Part shown: positions 1-5,675 of the stretch, one piece after another
Layout: each line of letters starts with the position of its first letter
Position numbering within the stretch: position 1 is the first letter of the stretch
NCBI GenBank assembly: GCA_900547045.1
Contig: URFB01000051.1
Coordinates: forward strand, 1-8,104
Origin: an uncultured Mollicutes bacterium
GTDB taxonomy: Bacteria > Bacillota_I > Bacilli_A > Acholeplasmatales > Anaeroplasmataceae
Direction: 5' to 3'
Length of the DNA stretch: 8,104 bases
Program-made: the position numbers and the translations under genes
Notes under the pieces: model-generated
What the model was told of the DNA's origin: nothing
The model's input: the letters and a program-made list of their open reading frames with translations, nothing else
Database searches by the model: none

Positions 1-22
1 ATTCATTTAAGCTAAAACTAAC

Positions 23-51
23 TTGTTTTATTTTAATTTGATGTGTATAAT
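23..51 (+). promoter_or_regulatory. Putative sigma-A promoter of the M3 peptidase gene
   Basis: A -35-like TTGTTT (23-28) is followed after 17 bases by a perfect -10 TATAAT (46-51). Transcription would start near 58, giving a leader of about 26 bases. The -35 box is weak (3 of 6 consensus bases), so the call rests mainly on the -10 box and the spacing. The gene upstream is outside the window. Confidence 0.6.
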
Positions 52-83
52 AAATTAAATAGCTAAGAAAGGAAAATGATAAT

Positions 84-1793
84 ATGAAATTTAGTGAATA
101 TGCATATAAAAGACCTAATATTGAAGAGGTATCTAATAAAATAATTGAAATTGCAAATGCTATTAGCCAGTCTAACTCCTTAGATGAGGCTATAAGCCTT
201 ATTAAAAAGGCTGAGGAAATTACTAATCATTTCCAAACAATGGCAACGCTATGTTCAATTAGAAATAGCATTAATACTGAAGATGAATTTTATAAGGCTG
301 AGCAGGAGTTCTTTGATGAAAACACACCTACTTATCAAAATGCTACAACTAAATACGCATCAGCGCTTGTTAATTCACCTTTAAGAGCTAATCTTGAGGA
401 GGTATATGGGACACAATGGTTTAAAATTCTTGAACTTAATTTAAAATCATTTGATGAAAAAATTACGGAAGAATTAATTGCTGAATCAAAGCTTGTAACG
501 GAATACAGTAAGCTTCTTGCTTCTGCTAAAATTGAATTTGATGGTAAGATTAACAATTTAAGCCAAATGACAGTTTATACTAATAGCAGTGATCGTAATG
601 TAAGAAAAGAGGCTACTAAGAAAATTGCCGAGTTTATGACATCTATTGAGGATAAGGTAGATGATATTTATGATAAGCTTGTCCATGTAAGAGATAAGAT
701 GGCTAAGAAGATGGGCTATGATAATTATATTCCATTTGGCTACATTCGTCTTGGAAGAAGTGATTATGACGCAGCTATGGTAAAGAGCTATCGTGATCAG
801 GTTTATGAGACTATTGTACCAATTGCTAAGGATATAATTGCTCATCAGGCTGCTCGTATAGGCATTTCTGATTTTAAGTCTTATGATATTCCTCTTTTCT
901 ATAATGATGGAAATCCTACTCCTAATAAGGATAAGGATACCTTAGTTAAAAAGGCTTATGAAATGTATAGTGAAATTTCTCCTGAAACTAAGGAATTCTT
1001 TAAATTCATGATGGATAATGAGCTTATGGACCTTGAAACAAAGCCTAATAAGCAAGGTGGAGGATATTGTACTGTTATTGCTGATTATAAGGCTCCATTT
1101 ATCTTTTCAAATTTTAATGGCACAATGGGTGATGTCGATGTTTTAACTCATGAAGCTGGACACGCCTTTGAATGTTACACGGCAACTAAAAATTTACCTA
1201 TTTCTGACCTATATTGGCCAACTCTAGAGGCTTGTGAAATTCATTCAATGTCAATGGAATTCTTCGCTCATCCTTATATGGATAAATTCTTTGATAATGA
1301 CGCAGCTAAATATCGTTTTAAGCATTTAGCAGAGGCCATTACCTTTATTCCTTATGGTGTTTGTGTTGATGATTTCCAGCATTATGTATATGAAAATCCT
1401 GACATTAGCCCTGCTAAGAGAAAGGCATACTGGCATGAAATTGAAGCTAAGTATACACCTTGGAAGAATTTTGATGGTATTGAATATTATCAAAGAGGAA
1501 ATTGGTGGCAAAGACAAAGCCATATCTTTGGGACAGCCTTTTATTACATTGACTATACGCTAGCTCAGGTTTGTGCCTTCCAATTCTTGATTTTAAATCA
1601 TGAAAATCATAAGAATGCCTGGGAAACATATTACAATTTATGTAAGATGGGTGGTTCTAAATCATTTACGGGACTTCTTAAGGCTATTAGCTTTAAAAAT
1701 CCATTCGAGGCGGGTTACTTAAAGAGTATTATGCCTAATGTTTGTAAAATTCTTAGCGAGCTTGAAGATGATTACAGCAAGTTAAAAAAATAA
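84..1793 (+). CDS. M3-family oligoendopeptidase (PepF-like zinc metallopeptidase)
   Basis: This is a 569-residue protein of the thimet oligopeptidase/oligoendopeptidase F superfamily (MEROPS M3). These are cytosolic zinc enzymes that trim short peptides, typically recycling peptides left by larger proteases or imported from outside. The zinc site is visible: HEAGH at residues 356-360 supplies two His ligands and the catalytic Glu357. Glu385, in EIHSMSMEFF, sits 29 residues after His356, the spacing of the third ligand in this family. The helical N-terminal half (about 1-330) and the Tyr-rich C-terminal stretch around FGTAFYYIDYTLAQ fit the family, as does the length; it looks closer to the 'M3, not PepF' subgroup than to classical PepF. 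No signal peptide or membrane segment is seen. ATG 84 follows AAAGGA (68-73) at good spacing; the ATG at 76 meets a stop after three codons. It has its own promoter and no convincing GC-containing terminator. Substrate specificity cannot be read from the sequence. Confidence 0.93.
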   Translation: MKFSEYAYKRPNIEEVSNKIIEIANAISQSNSLDEAISLIKKAEEITNHFQTMATLCSIRNSINTEDEFYKAEQEFFDENTPTYQNATTKYASALVNSPLRANLEEVYGTQWFKILELNLKSFDEKITEELIAESKLVTEYSKLLASAKIEFDGKINNLSQMTVYTNSSDRNVRKEATKKIAEFMTSIEDKVDDIYDKLVHVRDKMAKKMGYDNYIPFGYIRLGRSDYDAAMVKSYRDQVYETIVPIAKDIIAHQAARIGISDFKSYDIPLFYNDGNPTPNKDKDTLVKKAYEMYSEISPETKEFFKFMMDNELMDLETKPNKQGGGYCTVIADYKAPFIFSNFNGTMGDVDVLTHEAGHAFECYTATKNLPISDLYWPTLEACEIHSMSMEFFAHPYMDKFFDNDAAKYRFKHLAEAITFIPYGVCVDDFQHYVYENPDISPAKRKAYWHEIEAKYTPWKNFDGIEYYQRGNWWQRQSHIFGTAFYYIDYTLAQVCAFQFLILNHENHKNAWETYYNLCKMGGSKSFTGLLKAISFKNPFEAGYLKSIMPNVCKILSELEDDYSKLKK

Positions 1794-1803
1794 TTTTTAA
1801 TAT

Positions 1804-1831
1804 TTGTAAAATATGTAAAGCATGGTATACT
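1804..1831 (+). promoter_or_regulatory. Extended -10 promoter of the XRE/membrane-protein cassette
   Basis: TTGTAA (1804-1809), a 16-base spacer and TATACT (1826-1831), preceded by TGG, give an extended -10 promoter. Two direct copies of TGTAAA (1805-1810 and 1814-1819) lie 9 bases apart across the -35 and spacer. They could be an operator for the regulator encoded just downstream; that is inference. Transcription would start near 1838, followed by the SD AAGGAG (1845-1850). Confidence 0.65.
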
Positions 1832-1858
1832 TAAGATATCTAAAAAGGAGCTGCGAAG

Positions 1859-2059
1859 ATGGAAAATAATGTTTTTCGATTAAGGAAAAGTAGAAAAATG
1901 ACACAAGAAGAGCTTGCACGGCTTGTGGGAGTTACAAGACAAACAATTATATCAATTGAAAGTGGAAATTATCCCGCCTCTTTAACTTTAGCTATGAAAA
2001 TTGCGAGAGTTTTTGATAAAAGGGTAGAGGAAGTCTTTATTCTTGAGGAGGGCGACTAA
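1859..2059 (+). CDS. Small XRE/Cro-C1-type HTH transcriptional regulator
   Basis: A 66-residue protein consisting almost only of a Cro/C1-type helix-turn-helix DNA-binding domain. The HTH core lies at residues 15-34 (TQEELARLVGVTRQTIISIE), with the typical SGNYPAS turn and the VFDKRVEEVF helix after it. It has no ligand-binding or dimerisation domain beyond this fold, like the many 65-70-residue stand-alone regulators of Gram-positive bacteria. ATG 1859 is set by SD AAGGAG (1845-1850, 8 bases upstream). The 3' end contains the SD of the next gene, so the two are co-transcribed and translationally coupled. In the common arrangement of such pairs, the regulator controls its own operon with the membrane protein. 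The targets and the signal sensed are unknown. Confidence 0.9.
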   Translation: MENNVFRLRKSRKMTQEELARLVGVTRQTIISIESGNYPASLTLAMKIARVFDKRVEEVFILEEGD

Positions 2060-2060
2060 A

Positions 2061-2516
2061 ATGGAATTTAATTATCAAAAGAAGCGTAAGCATACTATTG
2101 GTAAGCTTGTTGTAATGTGCTTTGCTACGCTTTTACCAATTATTGCGTATTTTGTACTGGGAGCTATCTATCGCTTTTTTAACTCACCAGAAAAAATGGA
2201 TTTGGTAGTTTTAAGATTACTAGTTTTAATTATCTTTGAGCTAGTAATTGGCCTTAAAATTATCTTATACATTAGAATTATTGCAAGTGAGGAATTTGCA
2301 AATCGATATTTTATAAAGAAAAATGATGAGCGAAATATTTATATTAGACAAAGAACAACCTCATTTACAATGAAGCTATCGCTTTATTTGATGGGCGTTG
2401 CGATGATTGTGGCAGGCTTTTATTCTAAGGCCATCTTCTATGCTCTTGGTGCGACAATTATTTGTGAAATTATAATTTATGGCTTTACTTATCTATATTT
2501 TTTGAAAAAATATTAA
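2061..2516 (+). CDS. Four-helix membrane protein paired with the XRE regulator
   Basis: This is a 151-residue integral membrane protein of unknown function. Hydrophobic segments lie at about 16-40, 48-73, 104-121 and 124-147. The loop between helices 2 and 3 carries a polar motif, NDERNIYIRQRT (88-99), resembling the 'DER..yIR' loop seen in small uncharacterised Gram-positive membrane proteins (DUF2178/DUF3796-like) often encoded next to XRE regulators; the family assignment is from memory and tentative. The frame is open from TTG 2043, but ATG 2061 is the better start: the strong SD GAGGAGG (2045-2051) lies inside the end of the XRE gene, 9 bases before ATG 2061, and would otherwise be translated. 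The SD lies within, and the stop codon just before, this start, which argues for coupling. It may sense or transmit a membrane signal to the regulator, but nothing in the sequence proves that. Confidence 0.82.
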   Translation: MEFNYQKKRKHTIGKLVVMCFATLLPIIAYFVLGAIYRFFNSPEKMDLVVLRLLVLIIFELVIGLKIILYIRIIASEEFANRYFIKKNDERNIYIRQRTTSFTMKLSLYLMGVAMIVAGFYSKAIFYALGATIICEIIIYGFTYLYFLKKY

Positions 2517-2534
2517 AAAAATAATGATTTATTA

Positions 2535-2563
2535 TTGAAAAAAGATTACAATAAGAATATAAT
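2535..2563 (+). promoter_or_regulatory. Strong sigma-A promoter of yebC
   Basis: TTGAAA (2535-2540), a 17-base spacer and TATAAT (2558-2563) form one of the best promoters in the window. The expected start is near 2570, giving a leader of about 54 bases that includes the dyad at 2590-2606. Confidence 0.8.
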
Positions 2564-2589
2564 ATAAAAGTCAAAATTTATATAAAAAA

Positions 2590-2606
2590 ATATGGTTTAA
2601 CCATAT
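2590..2606 (+). repeat. 17-bp perfect dyad in the yebC leader
   Basis: ATATGGTT (2590-2597) and AACCATAT (2599-2606) are exact inverted repeats around one central T. The dyad lies downstream of the predicted transcription start and ends two bases before the SD GAAAGGA (2608-2614). It could be a protein operator. As RNA it could form only a short, AU-rich hairpin next to the ribosome-binding site. Neither role is shown. Confidence 0.6.
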
Positions 2607-2623
2607 CGAAAGGATGTATTATT

Positions 2624-3361
2624 ATGGGTAGAGCTCATGAAGTTCGTGCAGCGTCAATGGCAAAGACTGCATTAATGAAATCAAAAAAATATTCAAAATG
2701 GGGAAAGGAAATTCTTGAAGCAGCTAAGGCTGGTGTTCCTGATCCTGAAATGAATCAAGGCTTAAAGAAGACAATTGAACGTGCTAAGAAGGATCAATGT
2801 CCTGCTGACGTTATTAAGCGTGCAATTGAAAAGGCAAAGGGTATTAGCTCTGGTGCAATGAAGGAAACTACATACGAAGGTATGGGTAATGGTAACGTTG
2901 CTGTTATCGTTGAGTGCTTAACAGATAATGTTAACCGTACTGTATCAGCTGTACGTGCAGCCTTCACTAAGACTGGTGGAAACTTCGGTGCTTCTGCAAG
3001 CTTTATGTTTAACCGTCAAGCTAAGTTTGTATTTAACGGCTTAAGTGAGGACGCAGCTATGGAAGCTTTAATGGAAGCTGAATGTGATTTCCAAGATATG
3101 TCTACTGATGAGGATGGATATGTAACTATTGTTGCAGCTCCAGAAAACTTCACTGCAATTCGTGAGGCTTTAGTAAATGCTAAGTCTGATCTTGAATTCG
3201 ATACTGATGAGGTTAATTTATTCCCTACAACTTTAGTAGACCTAGATGATGAGACTAAGGGTAAATTCAATCATATGCTTGAAATGCTAGCTGAGTGTGA
3301 GGATGTACAAGCAGTTCACCACAATGCTAACATTGAAGAAGAAGCTGACGATGAGGAATAA
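2624..3361 (+). CDS. YebC/PmpR-family protein (translation factor or DNA-binding regulator)
   Basis: This is a 245-residue YebC/PmpR/TACO1-family protein at the usual full length. The N-terminal segment (MGRAHEVRAASMAKTALM, then KYSKWGKEILEAAKAG) is the basic helical domain. It is followed by GVPDPEMNQGLKKTIERAKK (about 38-57), ADVIKRAIEKAKG and the strongly conserved TDNVNRTVSAVRAAFTKTGG. The acidic C-terminus (EEEADDEE) is typical. The MGR start resembles the variant common in Bacillota (YeeI/YebC2-like) rather than the MAGHSKW form of E. coli YebC. The family was long called transcriptional regulators; more recent work on YebC and mitochondrial TACO1 links it to ribosomes and relief of stalling, for instance at proline runs. 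CGT, AAC and TTC codons are frequent, suggesting high expression. ATG 2624 has SD GAAAGGA 9 bases upstream. A terminator begins two bases after the stop codon. Confidence 0.93.
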   Translation: MGRAHEVRAASMAKTALMKSKKYSKWGKEILEAAKAGVPDPEMNQGLKKTIERAKKDQCPADVIKRAIEKAKGISSGAMKETTYEGMGNGNVAVIVECLTDNVNRTVSAVRAAFTKTGGNFGASASFMFNRQAKFVFNGLSEDAAMEALMEAECDFQDMSTDEDGYVTIVAAPENFTAIREALVNAKSDLEFDTDEVNLFPTTLVDLDDETKGKFNHMLEMLAECEDVQAVHHNANIEEEADDEE

Positions 3362-3363
3362 TT

Positions 3364-3390
3364 AAGGTGCAATTTGCACCTTTCTTTTTT
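3364..3390 (+). terminator. Intrinsic terminator of yebC
   Basis: AAGGTGC (3364-3370) pairs with GCACCTT (3376-3382) around the loop AATTT, followed by T-rich TTTCTTTTTT (3381-3390). It starts two bases after the yebC stop and ends five bases before the pyrR ATG, so it separates the two genes. Confidence 0.85.
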
Positions 3391-3395
3391 AAATT

Positions 3396-3902
3396 ATGAA
3401 AACAATAATTGAAAGTGAACAATTCAATCGTACGCTAAAGCGTATTGCCCATGAGATCATTGAAAGAAATGATGATTTAACCCAAATTGTCTTAGTAGGT
3501 ATTTTAAATAAAGGACTCCCTATTGCTAAGGAGTTTAAAAAGCTAATTTTAGATTTAGAGGGCATTGATATCCCTATTGAATCAATTGATATTAAGAAGC
3601 ATCGTGACGATGAGAAAAAGGATCCATCTACGATTTTAAATTTCGATACGGATGTTACTGGTAAAACAGTTATTTTAGTTGATGATGTTTTATATACTGG
3701 CCGTTCAGTAAGAGCTGCGATGGACGCGATTATGGATTTTGGTCGACCATCAAAAATTGAACTAGCGATTGTTGTTGATAGAGGACATCGTGAGCTACCA
3801 ATTAGAGCTGATTTTGTGGGGAAAAATATTCCTACATCGCTTAATGAAAAGGTTTTTGTTGATTTTGAAAATAAAACAGTTACGATTTCTGAGGAAGCCT
3901 AG
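3396..3902 (+). CDS. pyrR: PyrR bifunctional pyrimidine operon regulator / uracil phosphoribosyltransferase
   Basis: A 168-residue PyrR, slightly shorter than the 181-residue B. subtilis protein. In the family, PyrR binds pyr mRNA leaders when UMP is high, favouring transcription termination, and has uracil phosphoribosyltransferase activity. The PRPP-binding motif is clear at 92-104 (VILVDDVLYTGRS). Other signature stretches are TLKRIAHEIIERN (13-25), ESIDIKKHRDD (62-72), DRGHRELPIRADFVGKNIPTS (from 128 on) and EKVFV. Compared with B. subtilis, a few residues are missing in the loop before the PRPP motif. ATG 3396 is the only plausible start, because an in-frame TAA lies at 3390-3392. No SD is present before it and it begins right after the yebC terminator, so transcription probably depends on read-through. 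No pyr biosynthesis gene or PyrR-binding leader is seen in the window; it would act on pyr genes elsewhere. Confidence 0.93.
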   Translation: MKTIIESEQFNRTLKRIAHEIIERNDDLTQIVLVGILNKGLPIAKEFKKLILDLEGIDIPIESIDIKKHRDDEKKDPSTILNFDTDVTGKTVILVDDVLYTGRSVRAAMDAIMDFGRPSKIELAIVVDRGHRELPIRADFVGKNIPTSLNEKVFVDFENKTVTISEEA

Positions 3903-3915
3903 GGCTTCCTTTTTT
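3892..3915 (+). terminator. Intrinsic terminator overlapping the end of pyrR
   Basis: AGGAAGCC (3892-3899) pairs perfectly with GGCTTCCT (3903-3910), and the three-base loop is the pyrR stop codon TAG (3900-3902). A run of T follows (3910-3915). The left arm encodes the last residues, Glu-Glu-Ala. Confidence 0.88.
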
Positions 3916-3991
3916 GTGCTTAAAAATTAAAGTTTGACTCACCATAACTTAAAAAAATAAAGTAAAAAACTCAAAAAATAATAAAAAAAGA

Positions 3992-4010
3992 GTTTAATTT
4001 TAAGTTAAAC
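3992..4010 (+). promoter_or_regulatory. Dyad upstream of the glnA promoter, possible operator
   Basis: GTTTAA (3992-3997) and TTAAAC (4005-4010) form an inverted repeat with a 7-base spacer, ending 8 bases before the -35 box of glnA. Nitrogen regulators GlnR/TnrA bind dyads of the form TGTNA-N7-TNACA. The spacing here matches but the half-sites do not, so a GlnR-like operator is only a guess. The surrounding DNA (3916-4018) is very A-rich and holds another weak promoter-like pair, TTGACT (3934-3939) and TAAAGT (3958-3963), with an 18-base spacer. Confidence 0.35.
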
Positions 4011-4018
4011 GAATGAAA

Positions 4019-4047
4019 TTGACAAATAAAACTTAAAAGAATAAACT
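4019..4047 (+). promoter_or_regulatory. Promoter of glnA
   Basis: A perfect -35 TTGACA (4019-4024) and a -10 TAAACT (4042-4047) are separated by 17 bases. Start of transcription is expected near 4054. The short leader holds the inverted repeat GTAAAG (4056-4061) / CTTTAC (4068-4073) with a T6 loop, directly before the SD GGAGGA (4077-4082). Confidence 0.75.
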
Positions 4048-4090
4048 ATTACCAAGTAAAGTTTTTTCTTTACAATGGAGGAATTTAAAA

Positions 4091-5443
4091 ATGAAGGGTT
4101 ATACAAAAGAAGCGATTAAAAAAATATGTGAGGAAGAGAATATTAAATATATTCGTATGCAATTTTCCGATATGGAGGGTATGCTTAAGAATGTTGAAAT
4201 TCCCGTTCACAGACTAGATGACGCGCTTAATGAGATTATGTTTGAGGGTTCATCAGTTGAGGGATTTGTAAGAACAGAGGAAGCTGATATGTTCTTAGTA
4301 CCTGATCTTGATACGTTCCTAGTATCAAGCTGGGAGGATACATCATATGGTAAGGTAGCTAGATTTATCTGTGATGTTTATCAGGTATCTCATACTGATC
4401 CAAGTGGAAAGGAGCCATTTCCAGGGGATCCAAGAGGTATTTTAAAGAAGAATCTTGAGATTATGCATAAAAAGGGCTTCTCAAAATTTAATGTTGGTGT
4501 TGAACCAGAGTTTTTCCTATTTAAGATGGAAAATGGTCATCCAACTCTAAACTTCAATGATAATGGTGGATATTTTGATGTATCACCTATTGACTGTGCT
4601 GAGGATTGTCGAAGAGATATCGTACTTGAGCTTCAAAAGATTGGCTTTGTAGTTGAGGCTGCTCACCATGAGGTTTCAAATGGTCAGCATGAAATTGACT
4701 TTAAGTTTGATAATGCCCTTGAGGCCTGTGATAATGTTCAAACATTTAAGCTTGTTGTAAAGAATGTAGCTAAGCGTCATGGTCTTCACGCAACCTTTAT
4801 GCCAAAGCCAATTTTTGGAATTAACGGTTCTGGTATGCACTGCAATACATCCTTATGTGATCATGATGGTAAGAATGTTTTCTATGATAAGGACGCTCCT
4901 AATGGTCTTTCTGAGACTTGCCGTAAATGGATTAATGGTATTTTAACCCATGCTCGTGGCTTCGCTTTAGTAACTAACCCTATTGTTAACTCATATAAAA
5001 GAATTGTACCAGGCTATGAAGCTCCTTGCTACATCGCTTGGTCAGACTCAAATCGTTCAACAATGATTCGTATTCCTGCAGCTCGTGGTGGAAGAACTCG
5101 TGCTGAGGTAAGAAGTGTTGACGTTGCTGCTAACCCATACCTTGCATGTGCAGCCTTACTTGCGGCTGGTCTTGATGGTATTGATGGTAATTGTGAGGCA
5201 TTTGAACCAGTTCATACAAATTTATTTAAGCGTTCTCAGGCTGAAAGAGATGCCTTAGGAATTAAGGCTTTACCTGCAAGCCTATATGAGGCAATTGAAT
5301 GCTATAAGGCTGATAGTGTTATTAATTCAGCTATGGGACCTCATATTAGTGAAAAGCTAATTGAAGCTAAAACACTTGAGTGGGATGAATATCGTACCCA
5401 TGTATCAGAGTGGGAAATTAATCGCTATCTTACTAAATACTAG
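4091..5443 (+). CDS. glnA: Type I glutamine synthetase (GSI-alpha)
   Basis: A 450-residue glutamine synthetase, which makes glutamine from glutamate, ammonia and ATP as a cytosolic dodecamer. It follows B. subtilis GlnA closely. The N-terminal beta-grasp domain (about 1-105) has MQFSDMEGMLKNVEIP and GSSVEGFVRTEEADM. The catalytic domain has EPEFFLF, HHEVSNGQHEIDF, FGINGSGMHCN, NSYKRIVPGYEAPCY, NRSTMIRIP and RAEVRSVD. The absence of an adenylylation-site loop and the overall length indicate GSI-alpha, whose members are feedback-inhibited by glutamine. Arg61 aligns with B. subtilis Arg62, the residue tied to that inhibition and to control of TnrA/GlnR. The YEAP flap is intact. Odd point: the FDGSS loop reads FEGSS (Glu52, codon 4244-4246), replacing the Asp known in Salmonella as Asp50, which helps bind ammonium. 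ATG 4091 has SD GGAGGA 8 bases upstream. No glnR neighbour is present; the gene has its own promoter and terminator and looks monocistronic. Confidence 0.96.
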   Translation: MKGYTKEAIKKICEEENIKYIRMQFSDMEGMLKNVEIPVHRLDDALNEIMFEGSSVEGFVRTEEADMFLVPDLDTFLVSSWEDTSYGKVARFICDVYQVSHTDPSGKEPFPGDPRGILKKNLEIMHKKGFSKFNVGVEPEFFLFKMENGHPTLNFNDNGGYFDVSPIDCAEDCRRDIVLELQKIGFVVEAAHHEVSNGQHEIDFKFDNALEACDNVQTFKLVVKNVAKRHGLHATFMPKPIFGINGSGMHCNTSLCDHDGKNVFYDKDAPNGLSETCRKWINGILTHARGFALVTNPIVNSYKRIVPGYEAPCYIAWSDSNRSTMIRIPAARGGRTRAEVRSVDVAANPYLACAALLAAGLDGIDGNCEAFEPVHTNLFKRSQAERDALGIKALPASLYEAIECYKADSVINSAMGPHISEKLIEAKTLEWDEYRTHVSEWEINRYLTKY

Positions 5444-5457
5444 AATTTAATAAAATT

Positions 5458-5488
5458 GCTATAAGGCTTCGGTTTTATAGCTTTTTTT
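5458..5488 (+). terminator. Intrinsic terminator of glnA with UUCG tetraloop
   Basis: GCTATAAGGC (5458-5467) pairs with GTTTTATAGC (5472-5481), with two G-U pairs, around a TTCG loop closed by C-G, a very stable tetraloop. Seven T follow (5482-5488). It lies 14 bases after the stop codon. Confidence 0.9.
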
Positions 5489-5646
5489 GCTTTATATAGC
5501 GATTGACAAAAAAAGAAAATATAACGAAAACAGTTGGCTTTATATAACTAACTGGGAAGCGTGAAAAAAAATAATTTAATAAAGGTAATTATTAATTAAT
5601 AGTTAGACTTTACCTTTAATCATAAAAATATTAGGTAGTATTTAAG

Positions 5647-5675
5647 TTGAAAAAAAGATTAAGCTATATTAAAAT
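5647..5675 (+). promoter_or_regulatory. Putative promoter upstream of murA
   Basis: TTGAAA (5647-5652), a 17-base spacer and TAAAAT (5670-5675) make a near-consensus promoter. The -10 box forms the outer left arm of the long inverted repeat. Transcription would start near 5682 and leave a leader of about 135 bases before murA. A second, weaker pair closer to the gene is TTTACA (5771-5776) with TATACA (5796-5801) at 19 bases. Confidence 0.55.

Noticed and set aside
335..845. Two minus-strand open frames inside the M3 peptidase gene (335-556 and 558-845)
   Set aside because: They lie wholly within a strongly supported gene, show no family motif, and have no promoter or SD of their own. The same holds for the antisense frames at 1326-1523, 1447-1629 and 3016-3270, and for the + frame at 1354-1563.
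1782..1800. A/T-only inverted repeat at the end of the M3 gene, as a terminator
   Set aside because: The stem would be only A-U pairs with no GC core, so it would not be stable enough to call a terminator.
2520..2536. AATAAT/ATTATT repeat after the membrane-protein gene, as a terminator
   Set aside because: Six A/T pairs and no T-tract; it also overlaps the -35 box of the yebC promoter.
3333..3364. Promoter for pyrR inside the 3' end of yebC (TTGAAG ... TAATTA)
   Set aside because: The spacer is 20 bases and the -10 match is poor; it would also lie upstream of the terminator.
5503..5525. TTGACA (5503-5508) with TATAAC (5520-5525) as a promoter
   Set aside because: The spacer is only 11 bases, far too short for a sigma-A promoter, and no -10 box occurs at 16-18 bases.
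5561..5599. Short GTG frame of twelve codons before the second stem-loop
   Set aside because: No convincing SD; the codons are simply A-rich spacer sequence.
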